A stretch of 64,000 nucleotides of DNA from Methanooceanicella nereidis (GCF_021023085.1 NZ_PGCK01000004.1:124001-188000), one strand, 5' to 3'. Positions 34,200-44,594 are shown, numbered from the stretch's first letter. The notes: a model not told the origin generated them from the sequence alone. Numbers and translations are program-made.

Positions 34200-35021
34200 A
34201 TGTTTTGTGAGATAGAAGGGATACCCGTCCATTACGAGATATATGGGGATGGAAAGCCCGTTCTGATGATACATGGATATGGTGTGGACCGCCATCTCAT
34301 GAAAGGGTGCATGGAACCCATATTTAAGAACAGGCCGGGATGGAAGCGCATCTATTTTGACCTTCCGGGCATGGGCGAGACAAAGAGTGACCCTCGCGTG
34401 AAGAATTCAGATATAATGCTGGACATTGTCTTGAAGTTCATCGACAGGATCATTCCAGGGCAAAACTTTCTGGTAGCCGGAGAGTCATACGGCGGCTACC
34501 TGTCAAGAGGCCTTGTATATAAGTCAATGGACAGGATAGGCGGCCTGTTATTGATATGTCCCCTGATAGAGCCTCTTCGTATTCACCGGGACCTTCCGCA
34601 GCGGACCGTGCTGGTGAGAGATACGGAACTTATAGCGGATATGGACCCCCTGGAAGCCAAAGAGTTCTGCGCTATGGCCGTAGTACAGTCGCCCGGGATA
34701 TTTGAAAAGTTCAAGCGGGACGTCATGCCCGGGATCATATCCGCCGACGAAGACTTCCTGGCCTTTTTCCAGAAGCAAGGATACGGATTTTCATTCGATG
34801 TCGACAGGATATCCCGGCCGTTCGAGAAGCCGGCCCTCATACTCATGGGAAGGCAGGACTCGGCCGTCGGATATCGCAACGGGTGGAAGATCATCGAGAA
34901 CTATCCCCGGGGCACTTTCGCAGTGCTGGACAGGGCGGGACATAATCTTCAGATAGAGCAGCAGAGACTATTCGAGGAACTGGTGAACGAATGGCTGGAC
35001 AGGGTAGACGAGCAAGGGTGA
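34200..35021 (+). CDS. Alpha/beta hydrolase
   Basis: 273-residue hydrolase with the standard fold. Oxyanion HGYGVDRH near 26, nucleophile elbow GESYGG near 98 (serine), a cap region at about 125-200, the acid in MGRQDSAVGYRNGW, and histidine in LDRAGHNLQIE near 249. No signal peptide. Substrate cannot be told from sequence. Lies in a run with the 116-aa gene and the broken alkylation-repeat gene six bases after its stop. Confidence 0.88.
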   Translation: MFCEIEGIPVHYEIYGDGKPVLMIHGYGVDRHLMKGCMEPIFKNRPGWKRIYFDLPGMGETKSDPRVKNSDIMLDIVLKFIDRIIPGQNFLVAGESYGGYLSRGLVYKSMDRIGGLLLICPLIEPLRIHRDLPQRTVLVRDTELIADMDPLEAKEFCAMAVVQSPGIFEKFKRDVMPGIISADEDFLAFFQKQGYGFSFDVDRISRPFEKPALILMGRQDSAVGYRNGWKIIENYPRGTFAVLDRAGHNLQIEQQRLFEELVNEWLDRVDEQG

Positions 35022-35026
35022 TCCAT

Positions 35027-35790
35027 ATGACGGGGAGCGGGAAAGGAAAGAATAACGATAATAATGAACTGCAGGCCATTTTAGAGGAAATAAGGGCGTT
35101 TTGCAGAGAGAACGCCGATGGAGAGCAGGCAGCAAAGTACGCCAGATATTTCAAAGAAGGCTATGACGCTTACGGGATTAGTCAGAGTGTCCGGGATGAA
35201 TATAAGACAAATTTTTTAGACTAATATAGTGACAAACTCGACATGGACGGGTTCCTGAGCCTGGGGGAATTGCTGCTGGAAAGCGGTAAATACGAGGAGG
35301 CTTCTTTCTCGATACATTTCGCGAAGCAGTTCGGGGAGCAGTATACCGGGGAGACTTTTCAGCGCCCGGGAGGATGGCTTTCATCAGGGATAAGGAACTG
35401 GGGACATACGGACGTTCTCTGCAGCGAAGTATTATCGAGGTTTTCCCCGACGGTATAATGCCCTACACCGACATGTCGTCATGGAGATATGACGCTTCAA
35501 AATGGAAGAGAAGGGCGGTCCCGGTGGCCATGATAAAATTGTTGAAGACAGTAGAAGACCCGGTGCAGCTCCTCGATTTCATCAGGCCTATGATGATGGA
35601 TAAAGAGAGAGTTGTGCATCAAGGCCTTGGATGGTTCCTGAGAGAGACATGGAAAAAATATCCTGTACAGGTAGAATCGTTCCTGCTCGTGTGGAAAGAT
35701 TCCTCGCCGAGACTTATTTTCCAGTATGCCACAGAAAAAATGACGCCTGAAAATAAGGCTAGGCTTAAGAAAGCCGGTAAAAAGAATTAG
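35027..35790 (+). pseudogene. Broken DNA-alkylation-repeat (AlkD-like) gene
   Basis: Three consecutive pieces read as one protein of about 250 residues. Piece 1 (from ATG 35027) includes IRAFCRENADGEQAAKYARY and is stopped by TAA at 35222-35224. The same frame continues with FLSLGELLLESGKYEEASF and GETFQRPGGWLSSGIRNWGH up to the run TTTTCCCC (35441-35448). A one-base loss there shifts the frame, and the rest continues in another frame as FPDGIMPYTDMSSWRYDASKWKRRAVPVAM to the stop at 35790. The HEAT-like repeats and WRYDASKWKRRA resemble AlkD-type glycosylase relatives. Either a true pseudogene or two base errors in the assembly. Confidence 0.75.
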
Positions 35791-36860
35791 CTGATAACCT
35801 TTGTGGCCAGCGCGACGTTGACCGCTGCCTCGTAGGTTATGCCCGTGTCGCCAAGAATCGTGTACCTCTCCGGCCTCACATTGTGTGCCTCCGTAAGAGC
35901 CCGGATGATATACTCGTCATCGATCCCGAGATCTTTTGCGGTTGTGGGTGCGCCTATCTTTTTGAGCGCGTCGCGTATGCTCTGCCAGTCGCCGTCATGC
36001 AGGTACATCATCATGATGGTTCCAACGCCGCACTGCTCTCCGTGGAGCGCTGGCTTTGGGGCGATCCTGTCGAGCACGTGCGAGAACTTATGCTCGCTTC
36101 CGCTCGCCGGCGCCGAGGAGCCTGCTATGCTCATTGCGACGCTTGACGAGACCAGGGCTTTTACCACAAGCCTTACCGACTCCTCAAGCCCCGGCTTTAT
36201 CAGGCTCGCGGATTCCAGCACCATCTGTGCTGTCATCTCGGACAGGGCGATAGCATATTCGGATATGTATACGTTCCTGAGCTTTGATGCGAGCCTCCAG
36301 TCCTTTACCGCTGTATAGTTTGAGATAATGTCCCCGCACCCTGCGGCCAGCAGCCTGTAAGGGGATTTCATTATAATGCTGGTGTCCGCGATGACACATA
36401 AAGGAGCCTCGGCCTGTATCGAAACGGTCTCCCCGTTCTTGATGATGGACGCGCGGGATGAGGCTATTCCATCGTGGGACGCCGCGGTCGGAAGGCTCAG
36501 GAAATGAGTGTCCAGCTGAGTCGAGGCGAGCTTGGCGATGTCTATCGATTTTCCGCCGCCCACTCCCACAAGGAAGTCAGCGTTGACTTCCTTCGCGACG
36601 GCTTTAGCATTATCGACGTTATCGATAGTAGCGTTCTCTACGATGACGAAATCCACATCATAGCCGCTGGCCCTGAGGCTCTCCGCGGCAATATCCCCGG
36701 CTATCTTTTTTGTGTTCTTACCGGTAACTATCAACGATCTCCCCTTGAGGCGCATACTCTGGCAGATACCGCCCACGCTGTCAATGGCGCCCGGGCCTGC
36801 GATGACATTCCTGGGCAATTGCATCCATTTTTCGCTGTGTTTAGATACATTTATGTTCAT
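35787..36860 (-). CDS. egsA: Glycerol-1-phosphate dehydrogenase
   Basis: Makes sn-glycerol-1-phosphate from dihydroxyacetone phosphate, setting the archaeal stereochemistry of membrane lipids. 357 residues: [20 protein letters not shown] at the start, NAD(P)-binding [18 protein letters not shown] near 100, [19 protein letters not shown], and zinc ligands in [25 protein letters not shown] and [12 protein letters not shown]. Length is normal. It ends overlapping by four bases with the broken plus-strand gene, and starts 32 bases from the divergent DUF63 gene. Confidence 0.96.
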   Translation of the reverse strand: MNINVSKHSEKWMQLPRNVIAGPGAIDSVGGICQSMRLKGRSLIVTGKNTKKIAGDIAAESLRASGYDVDFVIVENATIDNVDNAKAVAKEVNADFLVGVGGGKSIDIAKLASTQLDTHFLSLPTAASHDGIASSRASIIKNGETVSIQAEAPLCVIADTSIIMKSPYRLLAAGCGDIISNYTAVKDWRLASKLRNVYISEYAIALSEMTAQMVLESASLIKPGLEESVRLVVKALVSSSVAMSIAGSSAPASGSEHKFSHVLDRIAPKPALHGEQCGVGTIMMMYLHDGDWQSIRDALKKIGAPTTAKDLGIDDEYIIRALTEAHNVRPERYTILGDTGITYEAAVNVALATKVIS

Positions 36861-36892
36861 ATTGCTCGTAATAACACCCCAAGGTGAAAAAC

Positions 36893-37726
36893 TTGGAATT
36901 TGACATTGGCTCTTTCATCAACCGGTACTATATCGACCCTATTCTATATGGTGACGGTTATAATATAGTTAATACTCTTACCTATGCTTTAATCCTAGGT
37001 ATTAGCCTTTTTGCGATATTAAAGTTAATGGCGATACTTAAGGTCAACATAGATGAACGATTAGTTTTCGCTACATCCCCCTATATACTTTTAGGAGCCT
37101 CACTCCGTGTCGTTGAAGATGTTAAGATTTTGACTCCGCCACTGAGCTATATGTTCATCACGCCACTCGTATACTTCCTGGCGTTCTTTATCACCGCGGG
37201 ATTGCTTATCACTTTCATAGTGATGGAAAGGAAAGGCATAATAAAGGACTACGCAAAGCCTTTCTTCGCCGCGGGTGTCGCAGGCATCGTGCTGATACTA
37301 GGCATACTATCCACAAAAGAAGCGAACGCCTGGTGGTGGGTCCCGATAGTCATATTCTCGCTCGCGTTCACGTTTACAGGTATCGTATACCTCATAGCCA
37401 GGCACTTTAAGCTTGAGTTCCTGACCATGCCGCTGAACGTAGCCATCCTGTTCGCCCACATGTTCGACGCCTCGTCCACGTTCACCGCGATAGATATCAT
37501 TACCGGGTTTGCGGAGAAGCACGTCGTGCCGCTATTCTTCATAGGGTTTACGAATACCGCGTTTGTGATGTACGCTCTAAAGCTGGCGGTATTCATACCA
37601 GTGATATATATAATTGAAAAATATTTTTATGATGATAAACAAATGTACTATATGCTTAAGTTCGCGCTGCTCGTGCTGGGCTTCGGCCCGGGCATCAGGA
37701 ACACGCTCGAGCTTACGTTCATATAG
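36893..37726 (+). CDS. DUF63 integral membrane protein
   Basis: 277 residues with about seven membrane helices, beginning [20 protein letters not shown] and including the family-typical [13 protein letters not shown] and [18 protein letters not shown]. Function of DUF63 is unknown; it is found in euryarchaea. TTG 36893 is preferred over GTG 36884 because AAGGTGA (36881-36887) then sits five bases upstream. Followed 15 bases later by the SpoIIM-like gene, forming an operon divergent from egsA. Confidence 0.85.
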   Translation: MEFDIGSFINRYYIDPILYGDGYNIVNTLTYALILGISLFAILKLMAILKVNIDERLVFATSPYILLGASLRVVEDVKILTPPLSYMFITPLVYFLAFFITAGLLITFIVMERKGIIKDYAKPFFAAGVAGIVLILGILSTKEANAWWWVPIVIFSLAFTFTGIVYLIARHFKLEFLTMPLNVAILFAHMFDASSTFTAIDIITGFAEKHVVPLFFIGFTNTAFVMYALKLAVFIPVIYIIEKYFYDDKQMYYMLKFALLVLGFGPGIRNTLELTFI

Positions 37727-37741
37727 CGGAGAAGCTTAAGG

Positions 37742-38359
37742 ATGGCATTAAATATCAAGATACCGGGGTTCAGGGACTTCCTGAACTATGTCTATGACAT
37801 AAGGATGTTCATATTCGCGTCGATCATTATCTTCATGTTCTTCGCGGTGATAGGTTACGCTGTTTCGGTAACATCGCCGGGATTCACGGAAGAGTTAGTT
37901 TCCGGTTTCGAAGAGCAGGTCTCCCCCATGAAAGAGCTTACGCCTCTGGGATTGATGTGGGGGATATTCGTGAACAACGCCGTTAAATGTTTCCTGGTGC
38001 TGGTGTTCGGCATCTTTTTCGGCATAGCGCCCATACTGTTCATGATCGCTAACGGGTTCGGTATCGGCATCGTGGTGGGAGCCACCGCGCTGGAAAAAGG
38101 GCTGTTATTCGTCACCGTAGGCATATTACCGCACGGCATCATCGAACTGACGATGGTATTTATCGCGACAGCGATGGGCCTTAAGCTGGGATATGCCCTC
38201 GTGGGCTTGATCATGAAGCGCGACGTGGACATCCTGGAGGAGGTAAAGAAGGCTTTCCTCATATTCATTTTCTGGGTAGCGCCGTTACTTTTCGTGGCGG
38301 CCTTCGTCGAGACGTTCATAACCGGGACTCTTTTATACCTGATATTTGGCGGCGTATAA
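37742..38359 (+). CDS. SpoIIM-family membrane protein
   Basis: 205 residues with about five helices of the stage II sporulation protein M/DUF95 family: YDIRMFIFASIIIFMFFAVIGY, the conserved IFVNNAVKCFLVLVFGIFFGIAP, then GILPHGIIELTMVFIATAMG with the invariant Pro-His-Gly-Ile-Ile-Glu. In bacteria SpoIIM acts in membrane remodelling during sporulation; archaeal relatives lack that process and their role is unknown. Cotranscribed with DUF63. Confidence 0.88.
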   Translation: MALNIKIPGFRDFLNYVYDIRMFIFASIIIFMFFAVIGYAVSVTSPGFTEELVSGFEEQVSPMKELTPLGLMWGIFVNNAVKCFLVLVFGIFFGIAPILFMIANGFGIGIVVGATALEKGLLFVTVGILPHGIIELTMVFIATAMGLKLGYALVGLIMKRDVDILEEVKKAFLIFIFWVAPLLFVAAFVETFITGTLLYLIFGGV

Positions 38360-38468
38360 CCTGCGCTGTCCAAAAATATTTAATTTATTATGACCGTTTG
38401 AGATAGTTTTAATAAATAAAACGTAAAAGGATATTCCACAATTTTAAGGATTAAAGTAATGATGCTGT

Positions 38469-39377
38469 ATGAGCCTTATAGATGAGATATTAACATTAAA
38501 AAAAGAGAGAAATGCCGTGATACTCGCCCATAACTACCAGAGGGGCGAAGTTCAGGACATCGCCGACTATACGGGAGATTCCCTTGGCCTGAGCAAGAAG
38601 GCCGTCGAAGTCGATGCCGATGTTATCGTTTTTTGCGGCGTGGACTTTATGGGAGAGTCCGCCGCTATACTTAATCCCGATAAGACCGTGCTGCTGCCAA
38701 GGCCTGAGGCAGGCTGCCCGATGGCGGATATGATAACCCCGCTTGAGCTGCAATTGTTCAAGAAAGAGCATCCTGACGCCGCAGTTGTCTGCTATGTGAA
38801 CTCGTCCGCCGCGATAAAAGCGGAAAGCGATGTTTGCTGCACCTCCTCTAATTCGATACAGGTGGTGAACTCGCTGGAAGAGGACGAGGTCATTTTTGTC
38901 CCGGACCAGAACCTGGCAAACTATACCCAGAGGTTCACATCAAAGAAGATCTACCCCTGGCATGGTTTTTGCCCCACGCATCACCAGATAACCGCGGGCG
39001 ATGTGCTCGAGGCAAAGGCAAAGCACCCCGGCGCCGATGTGATCGTGCATCCGGAATGCAGAAAAGAGGTCATCGAACTGGCCGACGGAGCGTTCTCGAC
39101 GGACGGCATGCTAAAATATGCACGCGCCACGAGCAAGGATATAATAGTCGGTACTGAGATCGGCATGATCCATCGCCTTAAAAAGGAAAACCCCGGACGG
39201 AACTTTTACCCGATATCGGATTTCGTCGTCTGCCCCAACATGAAGGTCAACACCCTGGAAACGGTAAGGGACAGCCTGCGGGATATGAAAACGGTGATCA
39301 AAGTTCCGGAAGATATTCGCATTAAAGCGAAAAGAGCCCTAGATAGAATGTTAGAAGTTGGACGAGGAGACAGGTAA
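38469..39377 (+). CDS. nadA: Quinolinate synthase
   Basis: Condenses iminoaspartate with dihydroxyacetone phosphate to quinolinate in NAD synthesis. 302 residues: [84 protein letters not shown] and [13 protein letters not shown]. Cysteines in the FCGV, HPEC and VCPN segments match the three 4Fe-4S ligands. Length normal. The stop is one base before the hypD start, a tight operon. Confidence 0.96.
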   Translation: MSLIDEILTLKKERNAVILAHNYQRGEVQDIADYTGDSLGLSKKAVEVDADVIVFCGVDFMGESAAILNPDKTVLLPRPEAGCPMADMITPLELQLFKKEHPDAAVVCYVNSSAAIKAESDVCCTSSNSIQVVNSLEEDEVIFVPDQNLANYTQRFTSKKIYPWHGFCPTHHQITAGDVLEAKAKHPGADVIVHPECRKEVIELADGAFSTDGMLKYARATSKDIIVGTEIGMIHRLKKENPGRNFYPISDFVVCPNMKVNTLETVRDSLRDMKTVIKVPEDIRIKAKRALDRMLEVGRGDR

Positions 39378-39378
39378 T

Positions 39379-40440
39379 ATGCCCGTAGACCAGGAGCAAA
39401 TAGCCAAAAGCCTTGCCGCGAAGATAGATAAGCTGGCGGCAGGGAAAGACATCAAGATCATGCACGTTTGCGGCACTCACGAGTATGCCATAACGAAGAG
39501 CGGCATAAGGTCGCTGCTGCCGCCTAACGTGAAAGTCGTCATGGGGCCGGGATGCCCTGTGTGCGTCACGCCGCAGGCAGAGATCGACGCCATAGTGGAG
39601 CTCGCAGAACAGGGAAAGGTGATCTGTACATATGGAGACCTTTTAAGAGTCCCGGGGACTAAATCGTCCTTATATGACACTGTAGGCGATATCCACATCG
39701 TGCAGAGCATATCTCAGTCGGTAGACATCGCCAGGCAGAACCCATCGAAAGAAGTAGTGTTCATGGCAGTAGGGTTCGAGACGACCGCCCCTACCACTGC
39801 GGCCATAGTCCTGGACGGCCCGCCCGAGAACTTTTCCATGATAGTATCGCACAGGCTTGTCCCTCCGGCGATGAAGTGGCTCATGCAGCAGGGAGAGGCA
39901 AAGCTTCACGGTTTCCTGCTTCCGGGACATGTCTGCACTATCGCGGGAAGCCATGATTATGAGCAGTTCCCGGTGCCTCAGGTCATCGCGGGATTCGAGC
40001 CGCTGGAAATACTTTACGGCCTGTACATGCTCGTAAAGCAAGTAGTCGAAGGGAGAGCCGAGGTCGAGAACGCATATACTCGTGCCGTCAGGTGCCAGGG
40101 TAACCAGAAGGCACTTAAGATGATGGAAGAGGTATTCGACGTCTGCGACATAATGTGGAGAGGATTCCCGGTCATACCGGACTCCGGCTACAAGCTAAAG
40201 CCCCAGTATGAGAAGTTTGACGCCCTTAAAAAGTACAACATCGAGCTTAAAGAGGTAAAGAAAGAGACCGGATGCCTCTGTAACGAGATCCTGCGCGGAA
40301 TAAGGGACCCGACAGACTGCAAGCTTTTCGGTAAGGCATGTAAGCCCCTTAAGCCAGTGGGTGCATGCATGGTGTCCTCTGAAGGCGCATGCAGGATATG
40401 GTTCACCTACGGTAAGGCGCATAAAGTAGTGAAGGAGTAA
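39379..40440 (+). CDS. hypD: Hydrogenase maturation protein HypD
   Basis: Scaffold that, with HypC, assembles the Fe(CN)2CO unit of [NiFe] hydrogenases. 353 residues: the conserved HVCGTHEYAITKSGIRSLLP with the Fe-binding cysteine, GPGCPVCVTP, AVGFETTAPTTAA, LLPGHVCTIAG, and the C-terminal 4Fe-4S region CLCNEILRGI ... CKLFGKAC ... GACMVSSEGACR. The frame extends back to TTG 39358 inside nadA, but ATG 39379 follows an AGGTAA-type site and gives the normal N-terminus. The other hyp genes are not in the window. Confidence 0.95.
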   Translation: MPVDQEQIAKSLAAKIDKLAAGKDIKIMHVCGTHEYAITKSGIRSLLPPNVKVVMGPGCPVCVTPQAEIDAIVELAEQGKVICTYGDLLRVPGTKSSLYDTVGDIHIVQSISQSVDIARQNPSKEVVFMAVGFETTAPTTAAIVLDGPPENFSMIVSHRLVPPAMKWLMQQGEAKLHGFLLPGHVCTIAGSHDYEQFPVPQVIAGFEPLEILYGLYMLVKQVVEGRAEVENAYTRAVRCQGNQKALKMMEEVFDVCDIMWRGFPVIPDSGYKLKPQYEKFDALKKYNIELKEVKKETGCLCNEILRGIRDPTDCKLFGKACKPLKPVGACMVSSEGACRIWFTYGKAHKVVKE

Positions 40441-40617
40441 ATCTCCTTTACCCTTTTACTTTTAATTTAAAAAAGTTCTTTTTTCTGAGCATAGTGAATT
40501 GCTTATCAGGCATATTTGATAGCCGGCGACAGAAAGGCATACTGAGAACACTAAAAGTGTAAAACAGCCAGCATAAACCACAGACCAGGATATGAAAAAT
40601 AAAGAAGGAAAGGGATC

Positions 40618-41568
40618 TTACGAGTATAAGAATCCCCATACGCCAGTCATGTCCCTGATGCAGGTATCCAGCGAGCCGCTTGCGTCTATGACGAGGTAGT
40701 CATCCTTGAAGTTCACGTTGAAATAGTCGAAGCCGTAGTAGAATAACGCCGACTTTTCCCATGCGTCCTTCATCTGAGATCTTTCGGTCTCGTTGAATGA
40801 CTGTGACAGGTGTAAGACCACGTTGTAACGGTACGTATCACCCTCAGGGGTTATGCCTGCAAAGTACTTATCCGTGATATTGATCTTACTGCCAGTGCCT
40901 ACGGCTGCCAGTTTTGCCTTCTTCACGTCTACCGGGTATCCTTTTAGCTGCTCGAACAGGTCCGAGTATTTGTCGTAGGAAGACCCTTGACTAACGCCGT
41001 TCATCGTGTCCAGCACGTCATCCACGACCTCTATCCTGCCGCTCACTACAGGGTTCGTTCCCGGGGTGAAGTAATACTTCTCATTGACCTTGCATATCTG
41101 CATACCGGCATATTCGGTCATGTTATAGGTCATTTTCAGGTCGCCGCGGCCGAAGTCGGTGATGGAAACGAACTGTTCTGTGAAGTTACCGAACGTGTTC
41201 TTGGGGAAGTCCGCGACAAGGTCCTTTTTAGGATAAGCGTTAAAATCGCCGGGATAAGGCATGCTCTGGGACAGGTTTTGGTAAGCCCACGCTGCTATCG
41301 GTTCATTGGCACCGAGGTCTACATAGCGCACATATTTGGCGTTCGAGGGCAGCAGTTTCAGGCCGTCGGTCAAACTGTTAAAATCTTTCTCAAGCACAAT
41401 ATTCCGGCTTTCATTGCCACGGAGTAAAGATGAACCGGCATAAGCAAATATAGATATGAGCATAATGGCTGCCAGGAACAACGGCAGGACCTTCTTTTTC
41501 CAGTTACCGTTGGATTTGGAGCCTTTCTTCGGAGAGCCTTTTGACGAGTTTTTAACATTCTTTGCCAT
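40618..41568 (-). CDS. Membrane-anchored extracellular protein, unknown
   Basis: 316 residues: a Lys/Ser-rich cytoplasmic start (KNSSKGSPKKGSKSNGNWKK), one membrane span (VLPLFLAAIMLISIFAYAGS), then an external domain of about 265 residues. It has features of a lipoprotein-like or chaperone-like alpha/beta domain (KLLPSNAKYVRYVDLGANEP; GDTYRYNVVLHLSQSF). There are several N-glycosylation sequons (NLS, NFT, NMT, NIT, NET). No family recognised. Confidence 0.65.
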   Translation of the reverse strand: MAKNVKNSSKGSPKKGSKSNGNWKKKVLPLFLAAIMLISIFAYAGSSLLRGNESRNIVLEKDFNSLTDGLKLLPSNAKYVRYVDLGANEPIAAWAYQNLSQSMPYPGDFNAYPKKDLVADFPKNTFGNFTEQFVSITDFGRGDLKMTYNMTEYAGMQICKVNEKYYFTPGTNPVVSGRIEVVDDVLDTMNGVSQGSSYDKYSDLFEQLKGYPVDVKKAKLAAVGTGSKINITDKYFAGITPEGDTYRYNVVLHLSQSFNETERSQMKDAWEKSALFYYGFDYFNVNFKDDYLVIDASGSLDTCIRDMTGVWGFLYS

Positions 41569-41685
41569 ATTAACGCACTCTTCTTTTTTAGCGAGTCTTA
41601 TAATAAGTCCGATTATACTTATAAATATACCCTATAGACTGTGTATATTAAGTATCCCGGGAATATACCTGCATGCCTGAAGGAG

Positions 41686-42168
41686 TCAATCCATTGAGAT
41701 CGTCGCTTCTAATACACACACATTACCCGCATTCTTATAGGACCCGATACATGCTATATGAATGATACCTCTTATATCCTCACCTTTGATCACCGCTGAT
41801 GAATCCTTCGCTGCGAAGAGCCCTTCTTCGGGAGTTATTGTGACATTATAACCCTTACTTTTAATGTCGCTCATGTTTGAGAACTCTATAAAGTCATTAG
41901 ATCCATCCTTAGACATTTTCATGATAAAAGGCTCATCGCTGAGCTGGCATATCTTATGGCTGCTATCCGCTACCCATACTTTTAATGATTCATTATCAAG
42001 ACGCTGGGCGATAAGGAATATAGGTACACATTTACAATTACCGCTCTTACACGGGTCCTGGTCCAACCATACCGGGCAGGCATAAATCGCCAGGAGCGAC
42101 AATAATACAAGGGCCGCCATAATGACCAATATCTTACGATAGTGACCTTCCGGAATAATTTTCACCAA
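41686..42168 (-). CDS. Membrane-anchored small extracellular protein, unknown
   Basis: 160 residues. Short basic start, one hydrophobic helix (ILVIMAALVLLSLLAIYACP), then a Cys-containing segment (DPCKSGNCKCVP) and a beta-rich external part ending AGNVCVLEATISMD. The helix is probably an uncleaved anchor. Six or more external cysteines could form disulfides. Looks like the archaeal pilin-like/DUF-type secreted proteins but no family is assigned. Confidence 0.55.
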   Translation of the reverse strand: MVKIIPEGHYRKILVIMAALVLLSLLAIYACPVWLDQDPCKSGNCKCVPIFLIAQRLDNESLKVWVADSSHKICQLSDEPFIMKMSKDGSNDFIEFSNMSDIKSKGYNVTITPEEGLFAAKDSSAVIKGEDIRGIIHIACIGSYKNAGNVCVLEATISMD

Positions 42169-42336
42169 TCTGATTACAATAAGGGTATTATGATATAATA
42201 CTTAGGATATAATGTTTTAAATTAAGACAGGACTTTTTAAAAAATACTCGATAGTATCTAAACTTTTTATGAGAGTGTTGTATAATTAGGTGAAAAGTAT
42301 TTTGAATAAAATTAAAAAAAGGACTGAAATGATCTT

Positions 42337-42927
42337 TTATTTATTCTTTCGGAATGACCAGAAAGCCAGAATTCCTCCTAACATCAATATCAGGACTCCC
42401 GATACCATATACAGCCCCGTATTTTCCGTCTTTGTCCATGCTGGAGATGAACCAGGTGAAGGAGTTATTGATCCGGTCCCCTGAGAAGCCGGCCCTGGGG
42501 ATGATGTCGTAGTCCCCATAACAGTCGGGATCGCTGTGATAGTACCGGGAGAATTGTCTATGGAAGCAGAAATATGAGTAGAAGACCATCCCGAGGTCAC
42601 AATGCCCAGATCCTTTTGAGTCCTATCACCGGAAGTTGTGAACGTGTCTGATCCGGCAGTATAGCCTTCGTAGGCCGCCACGACTTTCATCGTGATACCC
42701 TCGAAGACATTGATCTGATAATAGCCGTTATCTAAAGTTGTTACAGTAATCCCGTCTCCGGATACCGTTACGCCGCTCGCCGGGATACCGTCAACAGTCA
42801 CATATCCATATACGGCATGTGGCCTTGTTACCTGTGCTGCGGATAACGGCGCAGCGATCGATGCTACGGTCAAAAATGTTAATAGTATCGCAATAAGCCT
42901 TGAAAATAGTCTTGTTAAATCACTCAT
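42337..42927 (-). CDS. Surface protein with shared GYVTV module and C-terminal anchor
   Basis: 196 residues. A signal peptide (LIAILLTFLTVASIAAPLSA) precedes one beta-sandwich module ([20 protein letters not shown] ... NGYYQINV ... [17 protein letters not shown]). A Ser/Thr/Pro-rich stretch follows. The C-terminus has one membrane helix (LYMVSGVLILMLGGILAFW) and the basic tail RKNK, but no PGF motif. The module recurs in the next three genes upstream on this strand, so it is one member of a local paralogous family. Confidence 0.75.
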   Translation of the reverse strand: MSDLTRLFSRLIAILLTFLTVASIAAPLSAAQVTRPHAVYGYVTVDGIPASGVTVSGDGITVTTLDNGYYQINVFEGITMKVVAAYEGYTAGSDTFTTSGDRTQKDLGIVTSGWSSTHISASIDNSPGTITAIPTVMGTTTSSPGPASQGTGSITPSPGSSPAWTKTENTGLYMVSGVLILMLGGILAFWSFRKNK

Positions 42928-43139
42928 TATATACCCCCAAACCTGAATACTCGAACTCTATCAAAATCTGAGTATACGAAGGATAATTAGCCGGGCTATT
43001 ATCATATAATAATTTTATATATAACTATTTATATTTTTATAAAATGAATTTTTAAAAGAGATAATGTCATCTTAAAAGATAGGGATGATAGGGGAACCCC
43101 CTATCATTGACTTCAAAAGCTTTACTTTAAAATTTATTT

Positions 43140-44594
43140 CTATTCTACAGAGTCCATGGGACCTTCCTGCATGTCCAGGTCACAAACATACTCCGAATCT
43201 GTCGCTAGAGGCGTATTCATACAATCTGCCTCATCTACCGTAGTACATTCTGGTATACTATCGGAAGGACATTGACCATACGTTGTGCAAGTTGGAACCG
43301 GAGTGCATGTAGGCTTATATGTACATGTTGGAACCGGAGTCGGAGTACATGTTGGCTTATATGTACAGGTGGGCTTTGGTGTTGGAGTTGGCGTAGTTAT
43401 CGGGTTTATAGTAGGCGTCGGAGTTGGCGTCGGAGTCGGAGTTGGTGTCGGTGTTGGCGTCGGTGTTGGTGTTGGCGTCGGTGTTGGTGTTGGCGTCGGT
43501 GTTGGTGTTGGCGTCGGTGTTGGTGTTGGCGTCGGTGTTGGAGTTGGTGTCGGTGTTGGCGTCGGTGTCGGTGTTGGAGTCGGTGTTGGTGTTGGCGTCG
43601 GCGTCGGTGTTGGCGTCGGTGTCGGTGTTGGAGTCGGTGTCGGTGTTGGCGTCGGTGTTGGTGTTGGCGTCGGTGTTGGTGTTGGAGTCGGTGTTGGAGT
43701 CGGTGTCGGTGTTGGCGTCGGTGTCGGTGTTGGAGTCGGTGTCGGTGTTGGAGTCGGAGTTGGAGTCGGTGTCGGTGTTGGAGTCGGTGTCGGTGTTGGA
43801 GTCGGAGTTGGTGTTGGAGTCGGAGTTGGTGTTGGCGTCGGTGTTGGAGTCGGTGTTGGAGTCGGCGTCGGAGTCGGAGTCGGTATAAACTCGTCGTTGT
43901 CAATAATAGTCAGGACGGCGTTACTAAGACCTAAAATTGCGCCCCCGGTCGGATTACTCAAAGCGAGGTTAACAGTTTCATCGACCTCATCGTCAGAGTC
44001 GTCATGAATATTCACGCTGAAGGTCTTACTTATCTCGCCATCAGCGAAAGTCAGAGTACCGCTCCAGTAAGTATAATCGGAGCCCATAAAAGCAGTACCG
44101 TCGCTAGTTAAACAGCCTACGGTAACGGTACCGTCACTCCCGCTTACACGCTTCACAGTGATAATGGCACTACCGTCGCCCTCATTCACAGAATAGGACG
44201 CCGAACTGAATTCCAGTTGCCCCGGATGTGTTTCGATTATTATATTAAGGTCGACCGTGGTCATTACGCCATTTGCCTTGAAAGTGTCAGATGCTACAGA
44301 ATGACCATTATAAGAGGCTTCGACATATACATCTTTATTTTTTCCTACTGATAGTTGATAAAATCCGTCCGTGCTCATCGTCGGATTATATTGAGTCACT
44401 GAGGATACGGGGCTTTCGCCGGAAATATATGCTGTCACCGTTATACCATTTGTAGGCACGCCATTTACAGATATTACCCCTACGATGGCATGAGGTATAT
44501 CTATGGATATCGCATTTGGTGCTGTTACGCTGACTATAATGATAAATGCGATCAATAGAGCAAACGTGGCTTTTCCACTTTGTAAGCTAAACAT
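43140..44594 (-). CDS. Surface protein: shared module, Calx-beta domain, about 80 Pro-Thr dipeptides, Cys-rich tail
   Basis: 484 residues. Signal peptide, then the shared module ([19 protein letters not shown]; in this copy PHAIVG), then a Calx-beta domain ([20 protein letters not shown] ... DNDE, about 125-235), which binds calcium in other proteins. A run of some 80 PT dipeptides occupies about 43409-43885. The C-terminus has repeated [11 protein letters not shown] units with many cysteines and an acidic end. No C-terminal membrane helix is seen, so it may be released or bound by the Cys-rich part. The PT stretch would be an extended, heavily glycosylated stalk; that is inference. Confidence 0.75.
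   Translation of the reverse strand: MFSLQSGKATFALLIAFIIIVSVTAPNAISIDIPHAIVGVISVNGVPTNGITVTAYISGESPVSSVTQYNPTMSTDGFYQLSVGKNKDVYVEASYNGHSVASDTFKANGVMTTVDLNIIIETHPGQLEFSSASYSVNEGDGSAIITVKRVSGSDGTVTVGCLTSDGTAFMGSDYTYWSGTLTFADGEISKTFSVNIHDDSDDEVDETVNLALSNPTGGAILGLSNAVLTIIDNDEFIPTPTPTPTPTPTPTPTPTPTPTPTPTPTPTPTPTPTPTPTPTPTPTPTPTPTPTPTPTPTPTPTPTPTPTPTPTPTPTPTPTPTPTPTPTPTPTPTPTPTPTPTPTPTPTPTPTPTPTPTPTPTPTPTPTPTPTPTPTPTPTPTPTPTPTPTPTPTPTINPITTPTPTPKPTCTYKPTCTPTPVPTCTYKPTCTPVPTCTTYGQCPSDSIPECTTVDEADCMNTPLATDSEYVCDLDMQEGPMDSVE
43409..43885. repeat. Low-complexity six-base repeat encoding Pro-Thr
   Basis: About 80 copies of a hexamer (GGNGTN on the plus strand) with varied third positions. It encodes PTPTPT on the minus strand. 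The long frames read on the plus strand through it (Val-Gly, Ser-Val, Trp-Arg-Arg-Cys runs) are shadows of the repeat. Confidence 0.9.

Noticed and set aside
35243-35458. Independent 71-aa gene
   Set aside because: It continues the frame of the preceding piece after a stop codon and forms the middle of the broken AlkD-like gene.
43272-44007. Long plus-strand proteins rich in Val-Gly, Ser-Val or Trp-Arg-Cys
   Set aside because: All are other readings of the hexamer repeat that encodes Pro-Thr on the minus strand.
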